From NCBI GenBank assembly GCA_017623115.1, contig JAGAPT010000006.1, positions 1 to 64,000 of the forward strand: a stretch of DNA of 64,000 nt, given 5' to 3'. This document shows, one piece after another, positions 1 to 9,065 of this stretch; position 1 is the first letter of the stretch; the number at the start of each line of letters is the position of its first letter. The DNA comes from Alistipes sp. (GTDB lineage: Bacteria; Bacteroidota; Bacteroidia; Bacteroidales; Rikenellaceae). The notes beneath the pieces are model-generated. The model searched no databases and had not been told where the DNA came from. It worked only from the letters and a program-made list of their open reading frames with translations. Both the position numbers and the translations under genes were made by a program.

Positions 1-1821
1 CTTGGCACGAAGCACCGCCTTGCCCAGACGCTTGCGCAACGCCTCCTGTGCATCGGCATAGAAGAACTCCCAGAAGGGCTCGGCCTCGAAACAATGCGGG
101 CCAAACCACATCACCTGCTCCTTATCGGTCGCCTGACGGAAGGCATTCTCCTTGGCACGCAGACGCTCGATGTCGAGTGCTGTTTTTGCCTCCAGCATGT
201 TGCGTGAGGCCATCGCCTCCAGCTTTACCTTCATCAGCACCACGCGCTTCAGTGCCTCTTCGTAGCACGCCTCCCGGGCCTTCTTGCCCCGCTTCGTTGC
301 AAACATCCAGCGGCAGGCAGCCAGCTCGCGCTCCAACTCGAAACGATAAACAGGAGCCCCATTGACACGACCTACAATCGCATCTTTACAGGGCTGCGGC
401 TCGAACAACTCGACCGAATTGCCGACCAACGAATCGAGGGGCGTGGTGCGCAGGAAACCGCGGTGAAAGCGTTTGAAAGCCTTCAACTCCACCTCCCCCG
501 AAGCGGGATTCTCCTTAAGCGGCTTCCCGAGGAAGAGGTTGTCGCCAATCTCCTCCTTCGAGCCCTCGGCCATGGGGCCTTTGTAAGGGGCTTCGTAGCG
601 CATCGAAGGGCTCTCGTTGTAGACCACGTTGTAGGTCAGCGAGAATCGCTCGTGCCGGTTCTTGCGGTTGACACGATAGAAGAAGGGGCGCACCGTAGGT
701 CCTGCATAGAAGAGGTTACGATAGACATCCGCCTCCTTGAATCGGTAGTTGAAATAGACTAAATAGCCATGGTCGTTCTCGCTCACGTTGTCGTACACCT
801 TGATGCCGTCATCGGGAACACCCGTGCAGAACCACACCAGACCATGTGCATTGTCGTGGCTGTAGCTGTATCGCCAAATCGAGCCCGGGCTGTTCAGGTC
901 GGGATCGTAGAACGAGCCATCGTGGTGGGGCGAGCGGTTGCGGAAACCCTCGTTATACTGGAAGAGTGTTCCACGCACGTTACGCGAGAAAATCGTATTG
1001 CCGCCATGCTCCATCGTCGAGGTGCAGAAGCAGGTGTTATGCTCGACCACACCCCCCTCGGTCATGCGGATAATCATCGCATTCTTCGAGATGTGGTGAA
1101 TCACATTGTCACGAATCACGACATTCGTGAACATGCTCTGCTGCCACTTCGCATCACCCGGGTAGTAGGTCGTCTCGAAGACCTCGTTGTTGAGCACTAT
1201 ACCCTGATTCTCGATGTGGTGGATGTGGCAACGCTCGACACGAAGGTCGTCGTAGCGGGTCGCCTTCGTCTTGTCGTGGGTCACCAGAAACTCGACACCG
1301 GCCGTGCGCTTCTCCTTGCGACCCTGACCAATGATACCCTTGATGTGGTGAATCTCCATGTCAAGGATGTAGATGCCCTGCAGCAAGCCTGCATTGGCAC
1401 CCTTCACCTCCACGCCACGACGGTCGCCCGCCTCGTCAGCCCAGTTCGTGAGCTCGAGGTTCGAGATAACCCAGTGGGATTGGTTCTTGAGCGAGATGAC
1501 ACCACCACCGACAAAGCCCTGTCCGGCAATCAGCGGACGTGCCCCCTCGCCATAGGCCGAGATTACAATCGGACGACCCTTCACGCCCGAGCCCTGCGGA
1601 CGCACGGCATCGTAAGCGGCCCACACCGAGCCACGACGGAAGAGGATCGAATCGCCCGGAGCAAAGGTCGTAGCCGACACCTTTTCGAGCGAACGCCACG
1701 CCTTGGCAGGCGAGGTACCCGCATTGCCATCCTTACCCGTCTGCGAGTCGATATAGTAATTGGTAGCCATTGCTGCCCCACCCATCAGGGTGAGGAGCAA
1801 GGCCATACAAAGTTTCTTCAT
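1..1821 (-). CDS. Parallel beta-helix repeat protein with SurA-like C-terminal segment, PUL member (3' end outside window)
   Basis: An open frame of 607 codons runs from ATG at 1821 to the window edge without a stop, so the C-terminus is missing. A signal peptide ends near residue 19 (AMA-TNYYID). Residues about 20-430 read as a right-handed parallel beta-helix: a start typical of secreted beta-helix enzymes (YYIDSQTGKDGNAGTSPAKA), then repeated turns such as HIHHIENQGI and NVIHHISKNAMI. This fold is common in polysaccharide lyases and some glycoside hydrolases, but I cannot assign a family. Residues about 481-607 change character: VGRVNGAPVYRFELERELA followed by a helical stretch (EEALKRVVLMKVKLEAMA) resembles the N-terminal domain of SurA/PrsA foldases. 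It lies 13 bp after the FAS1 lipoprotein gene and is the distal gene of the susC-susD operon, which suggests a surface or periplasmic glycan-degrading role. Substrate unknown. Confidence 0.75.
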   Translation of the reverse strand, partial: MKKLCMALLLTLMGGAAMATNYYIDSQTGKDGNAGTSPAKAWRSLEKVSATTFAPGDSILFRRGSVWAAYDAVRPQGSGVKGRPIVISAYGEGARPLIAGQGFVGGGVISLKNQSHWVISNLELTNWADEAGDRRGVEVKGANAGLLQGIYILDMEIHHIKGIIGQGRKEKRTAGVEFLVTHDKTKATRYDDLRVERCHIHHIENQGIVLNNEVFETTYYPGDAKWQQSMFTNVVIRDNVIHHISKNAMIIRMTEGGVVEHNTCFCTSTMEHGGNTIFSRNVRGTLFQYNEGFRNRSPHHDGSFYDPDLNSPGSIWRYSYSHDNAHGLVWFCTGVPDDGIKVYDNVSENDHGYLVYFNYRFKEADVYRNLFYAGPTVRPFFYRVNRKNRHERFSLTYNVVYNESPSMRYEAPYKGPMAEGSKEEIGDNLFLGKPLKENPASGEVELKAFKRFHRGFLRTTPLDSLVGNSVELFEPQPCKDAIVGRVNGAPVYRFELERELAACRWMFATKRGKKAREACYEEALKRVVLMKVKLEAMASRNMLEAKTALDIERLRAKENAFRQATDKEQVMWFGPHCFEAEPFWEFFYADAQEALRKRLGKAVLRAK

Positions 1822-1834
1822 GGTTTTTCAGCGA

Positions 1835-3376
1835 TTATTGAACGGTGATGGTTACCGGCTCGGGCACCATGCCATCGAGGTAGTCCATTACTTTGAGGCC
1901 GAACGAATCCTCGCCCTCCTCCGTGCGTACATACTTCACAAAGCCACCCTTTACCTCCTCGTAGGTGAACTTCTGGTTTTCCTGAATAGGAATACCATAG
2001 AGAGTCAAGACACCCTTCATCGGCAGTTCGTTCATCACCAACAAGATGTTCTTGGGCGAGAAATCCAGGTCGCCGGGCTCGGCCGGAGCTTCGATTTGCA
2101 GCACCTCAGCGGTAAAAGGAGTCGAGTAGCCGGTGGTCACCAACGGATTCACACCCGTAACGGTCAAGGGCGAATTTGACGGGCCGGTCAGCAGGATGTA
2201 GGGAGGATCTTTGCGGTAATCCTTGTCCTTAATCTGAATCTCGGCACCACTGACATTTACAACATCACTCATGTTGTAGAGCACATATTCCACGGCCGTA
2301 TCACCGGCAGCATAGTGCGCCAATATCGAAGAGGTAATATCCACCTCTATCTTCAGCGGTGCACTCGTCGACGGAGCCGGAGAAGGTACCGTAAAGGCTG
2401 TTTCACCGGCCAAGGTGCCACGCAACTTCGTGTGCGAAGACAATAAGCCGACGATCGAGCTCCACGTAGCCGTCTTCTCTGTCCACGTACCGACGACTGC
2501 TTCATTCATTTCATTCACCGACACACGCACATTCTCCGTACCTGCCGGATAGGGGGTACCCAACTTTTGTATCTGCATCACCATGGTTGCCACAGCCAAA
2601 TTCTCGGCCACCTTGCTCTCGGGCAACGGGAAACGCGTCAAGCCATAGCAGTAGTAACCACTACGATTTTGCAAACGAATACCTTGACTGTCGTTGTTAT
2701 AGACCTTCGTCTTATTACCAACCGCGATAAACGCGTCATCGGTCAAATCGATGCGCTCGGTAGCGGCTCCGCCATCGCCATAACCATCGGGTTTCGGCGA
2801 GGTTGCGGGTACTGACGGACGGTAATAGGGCATCACCTCAACCATCTGGCCCACGATGTTGTTCTTGAAGAGGTAGTCCTGCGATTCAACCGTGATGGCA
2901 GCCAAGCCATCCACGCCATTGACGGTCAGTGTATAGCTCTTCGCATTTGTGCTGCGCTTGATGGTAATCGGCTCACCACGCAACGAGTTGACCGTGCACT
3001 CCTCGCCGACCTCCATCGTCGAAACACGGTAGTCGCCCGGGAAAATCAGGTACGACAGCAGGTCACGCAACACCGGACCGGGAATCTCCTCAAGGCGCGA
3101 ATAGCCGGCAGCACCGATGAACGAGGTGAAAGCATCGTTGTTCGGGATGATACAAGTGTAGCCACCCTCGGCCAGCACCTCATCGAGACCTGCCATGCGC
3201 ATCGCATCGCTATAATTGTCGTAGGCATTGGCTGCCGGGCTCTCGCAGTAATCCAAAATATCCCAATTGAGTTGGCCATAGCCCGCATCATCGAAATCGA
3301 AGTTCTTGACCAGGTCGTCGCAACCAACCAGGCCGAAGAGCGAAAGGGAAAGTAATATCGTTGTTATTCGTTTCAT
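1835..3376 (-). CDS. PUL surface lipoprotein: FAS1 domain, DNRLRE/CBM96-like domain, CSPG-like repeat
   Basis: A 513-residue lipoprotein with lipobox LVGC (Cys19). Residues about 35-183 fit a fasciclin (FAS1) domain, with the typical stretch YTCIIPNNDAFTSFI and conserved hydrophobic blocks. Residues about 205-390 look like a DNRLRE/CBM96-type beta-sandwich: a LTRFPLP core followed by the VGTWTEKTATW motif characteristic of that fold. Near the C-terminus, LTLYGIPIQENQKFTYEEV and the later YVRTEEGEDSFGLKVMD match the CSPG/cadherin-like repeat pattern. It sits 25 bp downstream of the susD-like gene, where other PULs carry SusE/SusF-type surface glycan-binding lipoproteins, so a glycan-binding role is inferred. 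No catalytic motif was seen. Confidence 0.75.
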   Translation of the reverse strand: MKRITTILLSLSLFGLVGCDDLVKNFDFDDAGYGQLNWDILDYCESPAANAYDNYSDAMRMAGLDEVLAEGGYTCIIPNNDAFTSFIGAAGYSRLEEIPGPVLRDLLSYLIFPGDYRVSTMEVGEECTVNSLRGEPITIKRSTNAKSYTLTVNGVDGLAAITVESQDYLFKNNIVGQMVEVMPYYRPSVPATSPKPDGYGDGGAATERIDLTDDAFIAVGNKTKVYNNDSQGIRLQNRSGYYCYGLTRFPLPESKVAENLAVATMVMQIQKLGTPYPAGTENVRVSVNEMNEAVVGTWTEKTATWSSIVGLLSSHTKLRGTLAGETAFTVPSPAPSTSAPLKIEVDITSSILAHYAAGDTAVEYVLYNMSDVVNVSGAEIQIKDKDYRKDPPYILLTGPSNSPLTVTGVNPLVTTGYSTPFTAEVLQIEAPAEPGDLDFSPKNILLVMNELPMKGVLTLYGIPIQENQKFTYEEVKGGFVKYVRTEEGEDSFGLKVMDYLDGMVPEPVTITVQ

Positions 3377-3401
3377 AACTTTGCTGTTTTTACGCTACAC
3401 A

Positions 3402-4952
3402 CTATTTGTAGTACTGGTTCTGCTCGATTTTGCCGTTCGAACGACGAATCTCGTTCAGATAGATAGGCCATACCAACTGACCCGACTCGAAGCTATCGCC
3501 CACATTCAGCTGATGGGCCCCCGTGTCGAAGATATAGGTAGCAGCCTCGGCCTCAACCATCTCACCCAGGGCTTTGTTTACATCGCCCCAGCGAATGAGG
3601 TCGAACCAACGCTGACCCTCGAAGACCATCTCCTTGCGACGCTCGAGTTTCACCTGATCGAAGAAATCCTCCTTCGCAAAGAACTCGTAGCTCGTATCGC
3701 TATCGCCGGTCGGCACCCAAGCGAAATCGGGACCTTTGGCGCGCGTTACAATCTGATTCAGGTCGGCCACGACAGCCTCCTTCTCTGCATCGGTCAGATT
3801 ATCGCCTGCCAGGCACAAACGAGCCTCGGCACGCAGCAGGATAAAGTCGGCTAAACGCATCAGGACGACGTTGCGGGCATCGCCACGCGTAAAGTTCATC
3901 ACCCATTTCATGGCCTTGCGTTTACCACCACTCAGCTGACGGAAACCGGCGTAGAAACGATAGTCGTCAAGACCAAAAATCTCGGCCAAATCCTCACGAG
4001 CCACGAGCGTCGGCGTGGTACCCGACCACATGCCGTCAAAGGCCGTATTCGAGTCGCCATCGGCCGTGCTGAACGAGAGCTCGAAAATCGACTCGGGCGA
4101 GCCCGATGCCAACTCCGAGTTGAACATCTTGCTATACGCCGTCTTGGCAATCTCGGTACGAGCCGCCGAGTTGTCCTTCAAGGTCAGCGAAGCATCGTAC
4201 AATTCGGTCAGCTTATAACCACCCTCATTAATCAGCTCATCGAGCACGGGCAACGCCTCCGTATAGTTGTGCTGCCACATGTAGGCATGGGCACGCAGAC
4301 CCAGAGCCGACCAGTAGTTGAACGTGGTCTGCTTCTTCACATAGCTGCTCGACGAGGGGTTATCCAAATAGAGAATAGCCTGATCAAGATCGGAGTGAAT
4401 CTGCTCAAAGACCTTCTCGATCGAGCTGCGCGGAATCGTGATGTTGTCGTTTGCCGTGAAAATAGGCTCCAGCACCAGCGGAACACCGCCCCAGATACGC
4501 ACCATCCAGAAATAGGTGTAGGCACGCAGCACATACGATTGGCCCAAGAAATCCTCTGCCTCATCGGCTTCAATCGTACCCGCCTCAATCATGCGGGGAA
4601 TGTGGTAGATGTTGAGGTTGGCCTGCTTGACCACCTGATAGAAGTTGGACCAGTTCGCCTGCGACATCTCGATTTCGAGGGTGCTGCGAATCATCTTATC
4701 CTGACTGACGGCCGTCGTACCATTGGCATAGTAGACATCGGCACGTGCATCGCCGTAGTAGACAAAGCCGGACAACAAAGCACTGCCCAGACGCTGGTAG
4801 CCGCCATAAAGAATTGCCTCCACGTGGTTCATCTCGGTCGGCACCGACTCGGCATTCCACTCCGAGGTGGGCTCAATGTCGAGAATCGAGCAGGAGCCGA
4901 GCAGCAGGAGGCTGCTTGCTAAAATATATCGTAACTGTTTCATTGTTTTCAT
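3402..4952 (-). CDS. SusD/RagB-family nutrient-binding outer membrane lipoprotein
   Basis: 516 residues beginning with a lipoprotein signal (LLLLGSC, followed by SILDIEPTSEW, a usual SusD N-terminus). TPR-like helices and the C-terminal block RRKEMVFEGQRWFDLIRWGD are diagnostic of the RagB/SusD family, as is the final YLNEIRRSNGKIEQNQYY. SusD proteins cap the paired SusC transporter on the cell surface and bind the oligosaccharide to be imported. The gene starts 12 bp after susC, on the same strand, so the two are co-transcribed and almost certainly form one complex. The identity of the glycan cannot be read from the sequence. Confidence 0.95.
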   Translation of the reverse strand: MKTMKQLRYILASSLLLLGSCSILDIEPTSEWNAESVPTEMNHVEAILYGGYQRLGSALLSGFVYYGDARADVYYANGTTAVSQDKMIRSTLEIEMSQANWSNFYQVVKQANLNIYHIPRMIEAGTIEADEAEDFLGQSYVLRAYTYFWMVRIWGGVPLVLEPIFTANDNITIPRSSIEKVFEQIHSDLDQAILYLDNPSSSSYVKKQTTFNYWSALGLRAHAYMWQHNYTEALPVLDELINEGGYKLTELYDASLTLKDNSAARTEIAKTAYSKMFNSELASGSPESIFELSFSTADGDSNTAFDGMWSGTTPTLVAREDLAEIFGLDDYRFYAGFRQLSGGKRKAMKWVMNFTRGDARNVVLMRLADFILLRAEARLCLAGDNLTDAEKEAVVADLNQIVTRAKGPDFAWVPTGDSDTSYEFFAKEDFFDQVKLERRKEMVFEGQRWFDLIRWGDVNKALGEMVEAEAATYIFDTGAHQLNVGDSFESGQLVWPIYLNEIRRSNGKIEQNQYYK

Positions 4953-4964
4953 GTTTTGGATTGG

Positions 4965-7900
4965 TTAGAACGTAGCCTCGATACCGAAGTTATAGGAGCG
5001 GGCCTTCGGGTAAGCACCCTTATCAACACCCATCACGAAGGGCGAGCTGGAGGTATTCACCTCGGGGTCATAACCCGTATATTTGCTCCATGTCAGGAGG
5101 TTCGTAGCCGTGAAGCTTATACGCAACGTCTTGAACAACTTCTTCGGCTTGAGCGTATAGGCCAGCGTCACATCCTTCAGACGCAGGTAGGAACCATCCT
5201 CAACGAACATGTTCGATACTCGGTAGTTGTCCATCGGGTCGCTGTAACGTACCATCGGCACGTCAGTAACATCACCCTCATGCTTCCAGGCACGCAGCGT
5301 GCGTGTCGATGTGTTACGGGCATCGCTCAAGTCATCGCGGTCGCGGTTGAACTCGTTCAGCACGTCGTTGCCATAACTGAACTGGAAGAGGATGTTGAGC
5401 GAGAAGCCCTTATAGGCGAAGTTGTTGCTGAAACCACCAATGAATTTGGGGTTCGGGTCACCAATCACAACGCGGTCGTTATCGTCGATGACACCATTGT
5501 CGTCGGCATCGTACCAGCATACATCACCACCCTTGAAGGGATCACCCGTCGCCGAACCCTTGCGATAGGGAATCGGCTGGCCGGTTGCCTCGTCGTACTT
5601 ATAGACGTTATCCGACGAATAGGCGTAGACACCCAGCGCACGGTGACCATAGAAGAGACCGATGGGCTGACCAACACGAACAATCGAGGTCGAGAGCTCC
5701 AGCGGCTCCGTCGTCGGCAGGCTCTTCACCTTGCTGCGGTTGAACGAGATGTTGAACGACGAACTCCAGCGCAGTTTGTTCTTACCACCCTTGAGGTTTA
5801 CCGTCTCGATCAAGAACTCCATACCACGGTTCTCCAGGCTGCCGAAGTTCATGGCGAACGACGAAAAACCGGTGTAGTAGGGCGACGGGAAGTTGTAGAG
5901 CAGGTCATCCGACTCTTTCAGATAGGCATCGGCCGTGATGAGCAATCGTCCGCGGAAGAACGAGAGGTCGAGACCGACATTGTACTGCGTGGTCTTCTCC
6001 CACTTCAGTTCGTGGTTGGCGACCGACGAGAAGATCAGACCCGGATTGCCCTCATACTGGCTCGAAGCGGCGGCAAACGAACCCTGCGAAGCGTAGTTGC
6101 CAATCGAGTTGTTACCCGTCACACCCCACGTAGCACGCAACTTGGCATCCGAGAGGACATCCTTGCGCGTAGCCCAGCGCATAAATTTCTCATCCGAGAA
6201 ACGCCATCCGAGCTGCACGGCCGGGAAGTTACCGAAGCGGTTATCCTTACCGAAGCGCGACGAACCGTCACGACGCAACGTGAAGGCAAAGATGTAGCGA
6301 TCTTTGAGCGTATAGTTCAAACGACCAAAGAACGAAAGCTCGGCATACTCGGCCTCGGTTACCGAGGGCGGGTTGGTCAGCTTACCGGCATTCTGAATGT
6401 GGTGAATCTCCGAGTCGATAAACTCCTGACCATTGAGCGTCGTCGTCTTGGCGTGGTATTTCAAAATCGACATACCGGCCATGGCCGTCAGACGGTGACC
6501 ACCCTTCTTATAATTATAAGTGAGGTAATTCTCGGTCGAATAACGCTTCTTCTGTGTCTCCTTGTAACGACCCGTATCAATCGGGTTGGAGCTGGTCTTG
6601 TTGAAACGCTCGGGCATGTAGGAGTCCTGCAACGTGTTGTCCGTATCCAACGAGCCCGACAGACGCAACTCAAGCCCCTTGGCCAGCGTCACATCGAAAC
6701 GCTGATTCAGAATCGACCAGTCGCGCTTGTAGTTGTAGGGAGCGTGCATGGCCAAAGCCAACGGGTTACGAATCTCGTTTCCACCCATGTAGTCGACCAC
6801 CTCGCCCGTCTCGGGATCGTACGGCGAGTAGCAGGGGTTCGACTTCACAATCGTGCTCAACACGCTATACACCGACGACGAACCGCTCAACACACGGTTA
6901 TAGTCCTGCTTGGCATACGAAACACTCGTATAACCCTTCAACCACTCATTCATCCTATAGTTGAAGTTGGCACGGATGTTATACTGCTTATAGTCGGTCT
7001 CGACGATGGTCGGCTTCTGATCCTTGTAGCTGAACGAAAGGTTGTAGGAGAAGTTCTTGTTGCTACCACGCAGGCTGACATTCTCGCGGTGCTGATAAAC
7101 CGGACGGAACATCACATCCTGCCAATCGGTACTACGGCAGTAGTAGGGGTTGTTGGGATTGACCACCCAGTCGTTGGTCGGATAGGCGTTACCGTTGTTC
7201 AGACGCGACTGGATATAGATCTCACGGAATTGGTTGGCCGAAAGGACATCCAGGTTGCGCGAGTTGGTTACGATCGACGACGTGTGGCTCACGTTGACCA
7301 CCGGATCGGAGAGTTCCAGACCACGACCGCCCTTCGTCGTGATGATAATCACACCATTGGCGGCGCGCGAACCGTAGATGGCAGCCGAGGCAGCATCCTT
7401 CAGGACCTCAATCGACTCGATGTCGGTGACATCCAAACCGGCCATCGGACTGAAGGTGGCATCGCCATCGAGCGACGAGACGTTGCTCGACTCGATAGCC
7501 ACACCATCGATGATGTAGAGCGGCTCGTTGTTACCGTTAATCGAGGAGAGACCACGAATCGAGATGTTGGCACCTGCACCGGGCTCACCCGAGGTGTTCA
7601 CAATCTGCATACCGGGAATCTTTCCCTGCAACGCCGTATTGATGTTACCACCGGCGTGCACCTCGATATCGTCGGCCGAAAGCGAGGTGATAGCACCCGT
7701 AATATCGCGCTTGAGCTGCGAACCATAACCGGTTACCACCACGGCATCCAGGTCGTTGTACTCCTCTTCGAGAACCACCTCGTAGAAGGACTGCGACTTG
7801 GTCAGCTGCACCGTCTGTTTCTGCATACCGAGGAACGAAATCTCGATGTGCTTGTCAAATCCCATTACCGAAAGGGTAAAACGACCATCACGCGTGGTCG

Positions 7901-8066
7901 ACGTACCGCGTTTCGACTCACCTGCAATCACCGTGGCACCGATAATCGGCGTACCATCGGCTGCATTGGTTACGCGACCCGACACCTCCAAACCCTGCGC
8001 CAGCAGGTGAAGGGGAGCAACGCATGCCAATAGCCCAAGGAGCATCAAGGGTAGAAGTTTTTTCAT
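4965..8066 (-). CDS. SusC/RagA-family TonB-linked outer membrane transporter
   Basis: 1033 residues. Signal peptide to about residue 24, then a carboxypeptidase-D regulatory-like domain (VSGRVTNAADGTPIIGATV), the connecting segment LDAVVVTGYGSQLKRDITGA, a plug domain with the SusC signature (ISIRGLSSINGNNEPLYIID) and a 22-strand-type barrel to a terminal aromatic residue (NFGIEATF). SusC proteins import oligosaccharides across the outer membrane with energy from TonB. It is the first gene of the four-gene PUL. No hybrid two-component sensor, ECF sigma/anti-sigma pair or SARP regulator is visible upstream inside the window, so its regulator must lie elsewhere. Confidence 0.96.
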   Translation of the reverse strand: MKKLLPLMLLGLLACVAPLHLLAQGLEVSGRVTNAADGTPIIGATVIAGESKRGTSTTRDGRFTLSVMGFDKHIEISFLGMQKQTVQLTKSQSFYEVVLEEEYNDLDAVVVTGYGSQLKRDITGAITSLSADDIEVHAGGNINTALQGKIPGMQIVNTSGEPGAGANISIRGLSSINGNNEPLYIIDGVAIESSNVSSLDGDATFSPMAGLDVTDIESIEVLKDAASAAIYGSRAANGVIIITTKGGRGLELSDPVVNVSHTSSIVTNSRNLDVLSANQFREIYIQSRLNNGNAYPTNDWVVNPNNPYYCRSTDWQDVMFRPVYQHRENVSLRGSNKNFSYNLSFSYKDQKPTIVETDYKQYNIRANFNYRMNEWLKGYTSVSYAKQDYNRVLSGSSSVYSVLSTIVKSNPCYSPYDPETGEVVDYMGGNEIRNPLALAMHAPYNYKRDWSILNQRFDVTLAKGLELRLSGSLDTDNTLQDSYMPERFNKTSSNPIDTGRYKETQKKRYSTENYLTYNYKKGGHRLTAMAGMSILKYHAKTTTLNGQEFIDSEIHHIQNAGKLTNPPSVTEAEYAELSFFGRLNYTLKDRYIFAFTLRRDGSSRFGKDNRFGNFPAVQLGWRFSDEKFMRWATRKDVLSDAKLRATWGVTGNNSIGNYASQGSFAAASSQYEGNPGLIFSSVANHELKWEKTTQYNVGLDLSFFRGRLLITADAYLKESDDLLYNFPSPYYTGFSSFAMNFGSLENRGMEFLIETVNLKGGKNKLRWSSSFNISFNRSKVKSLPTTEPLELSTSIVRVGQPIGLFYGHRALGVYAYSSDNVYKYDEATGQPIPYRKGSATGDPFKGGDVCWYDADDNGVIDDNDRVVIGDPNPKFIGGFSNNFAYKGFSLNILFQFSYGNDVLNEFNRDRDDLSDARNTSTRTLRAWKHEGDVTDVPMVRYSDPMDNYRVSNMFVEDGSYLRLKDVTLAYTLKPKKLFKTLRISFTATNLLTWSKYTGYDPEVNTSSSPFVMGVDKGAYPKARSYNFGIEATF

Positions 8067-8380
8067 ACGTTTTTGTTTTTAGTTTGGTTTTATTTTTTGT
8101 GCTTATATTCGCCAAAATTGTCGCCGTTTTCGTGCGGATACAAATCCAGTGATACAAAACTATGTTATTATATCCTCTTTTTAGGCTCATTTTGCGCATG
8201 ACTATCCTCATTAAACGAAGAAACGCACACCCAAAAGAGCCATCGTGTATCCAACACAAAAGTAAGTCAACCCATATTAGCAGGATATCCCATCCATTCG
8301 GAAACATCATAATATCGTACACACAGCGTTTCAACGACTAATTTTTTAACCGGAAGTTTTTGATTTTGAATTTTTAGTCG
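8067..8380. promoter_or_regulatory. Intergenic region between divergent susC operon and rplY, with candidate susC promoter
   Basis: About 314 bp, AT-rich, with no credible gene. On the minus strand TAGTTTTG at 8162-8155 fits the Bacteroidetes -7 element TAnnTTTG and would give a leader of about 80 nt before susC; a second, weaker match (TACTTTTG) is at 8264-8257. I do not see a convincing -33 TTTG at the right distance for either, which would fit a promoter needing an activator or alternative sigma factor, as is common for PULs. Confidence 0.4.
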
Positions 8381-8388
8381 TACCTTTG
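8360..8388 (+). promoter_or_regulatory. Promoter of rplY-pth
   Basis: TTG at 8360-8362, an 18-nt spacer and TACCTTTG at 8381-8388 match the primary Bacteroidetes promoter (TTTG, about 19-21 nt, TAnnTTTG). Transcription would begin near 8395, just before the structured leader. Confidence 0.75.
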
Positions 8389-8401
8389 CACTCCCAAAAC
8401 A

Positions 8402-8446
8402 GGCGGTAGTGGGGCACAATTCCCTGAAATTGTGCTGAGAACCGCC
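8402..8446 (+). ncRNA. Structured 5' leader of rplY (candidate L25 autoregulatory element)
   Basis: GGCGGT (8402-8407) pairs with ACCGCC (8441-8446); inside it GCACAATT (8414-8421) pairs with AATTGTGC (8428-8435) around a CCCTGA loop. The internal loop is AGTGGG opposite TGAGA. The left strand GGTAGTG and right strand GAGA recall the two strands of loop E of 5S rRNA, the site L25 binds in E. coli, which would allow feedback control by a 5S mimic. The helix is plain from the sequence; the regulatory role is inference, and the internal loop is not a perfect copy of loop E. Confidence 0.5.
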
Positions 8447-8480
8447 GGTGGTTTAACTTTTATTAAACATTTTCAACACC

Positions 8481-9053
8481 ATGAAAACTATCGTTGTAAA
8501 TGCCGTTGAGCGTAAGGACTTCGGCAAAAAGGCAGCCAAGGCTGTTCGTCGCGAGGGTTTGGTACCCTGCGTATTGTGCGGTAACGGTGAGACGGTGAAC
8601 TTCACCATCGATCCCCGCGAGATCAAAGCATTGATCTACACCCCCAACTCGTACATCATCGAGTTCCACTTCGGTGAGAAGGTTGAGCTGGCCGTTATGC
8701 GTGAGGCTCAGTGGCACCCCGTTCGCGAGGAGCTGCTCCACGTCGATTTCTTCCGTATTGCCGAGGGTAAGCCCGTATCGGTAGCTATTCCGGTACGTCT
8801 GACCGGTAACGCCGAGGGTGTGAAGGTCGGTGGTAAGCTCGTTCTGTCGGCTCGCAAGCTGACCGTGAGCGCATTGGCCGAGAACCTGCCCGACGAGATC
8901 ACGGTAGATGTTACGCCGCTGGGTGTTGGTAAGACCATCTTCGTAGGCGACCTGCAGGTAGAGAACCTGAAGTTCGTGACGCCCGCTACGACTGCTGTTT
9001 GCGCCGTTCGCGTAACCCGCGCTTCGCGTGGTGCCGCTGCTGCCGAGAAATAG
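8481..9053 (+). CDS. rplY: 50S ribosomal protein L25/general stress protein Ctc
   Basis: 190 residues of the longer CTC type: an N-terminal L25 5S rRNA-binding domain (residues 1 to about 90, with VRREGLVPCVLCGNGETVNF) and the C-terminal TL5/CTC beta domain (VAIPVRLTGNAEGVKVGGKL, LPDEITVDVTPLGVG). L25 binds 5S rRNA in the large subunit. The start follows an unusual 86-nt leader with a strong hairpin. pth follows after 12 bp, an arrangement widely conserved in bacteria (rplY-pth). The tail is Ala-rich (SRGAAAAEK). Confidence 0.97.
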   Translation: MKTIVVNAVERKDFGKKAAKAVRREGLVPCVLCGNGETVNFTIDPREIKALIYTPNSYIIEFHFGEKVELAVMREAQWHPVREELLHVDFFRIAEGKPVSVAIPVRLTGNAEGVKVGGKLVLSARKLTVSALAENLPDEITVDVTPLGVGKTIFVGDLQVENLKFVTPATTAVCAVRVTRASRGAAAAEK

Positions 9054-9065
9054 TCTTAGCCGACG

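Noticed and set aside
4956..8033. Long plus-strand frame of 1025 codons opposite susC
   Set aside because: It mirrors the susC frame; strong codon bias leaves few stops on the complement. The product shows no domain, while the minus frame is a textbook SusC.
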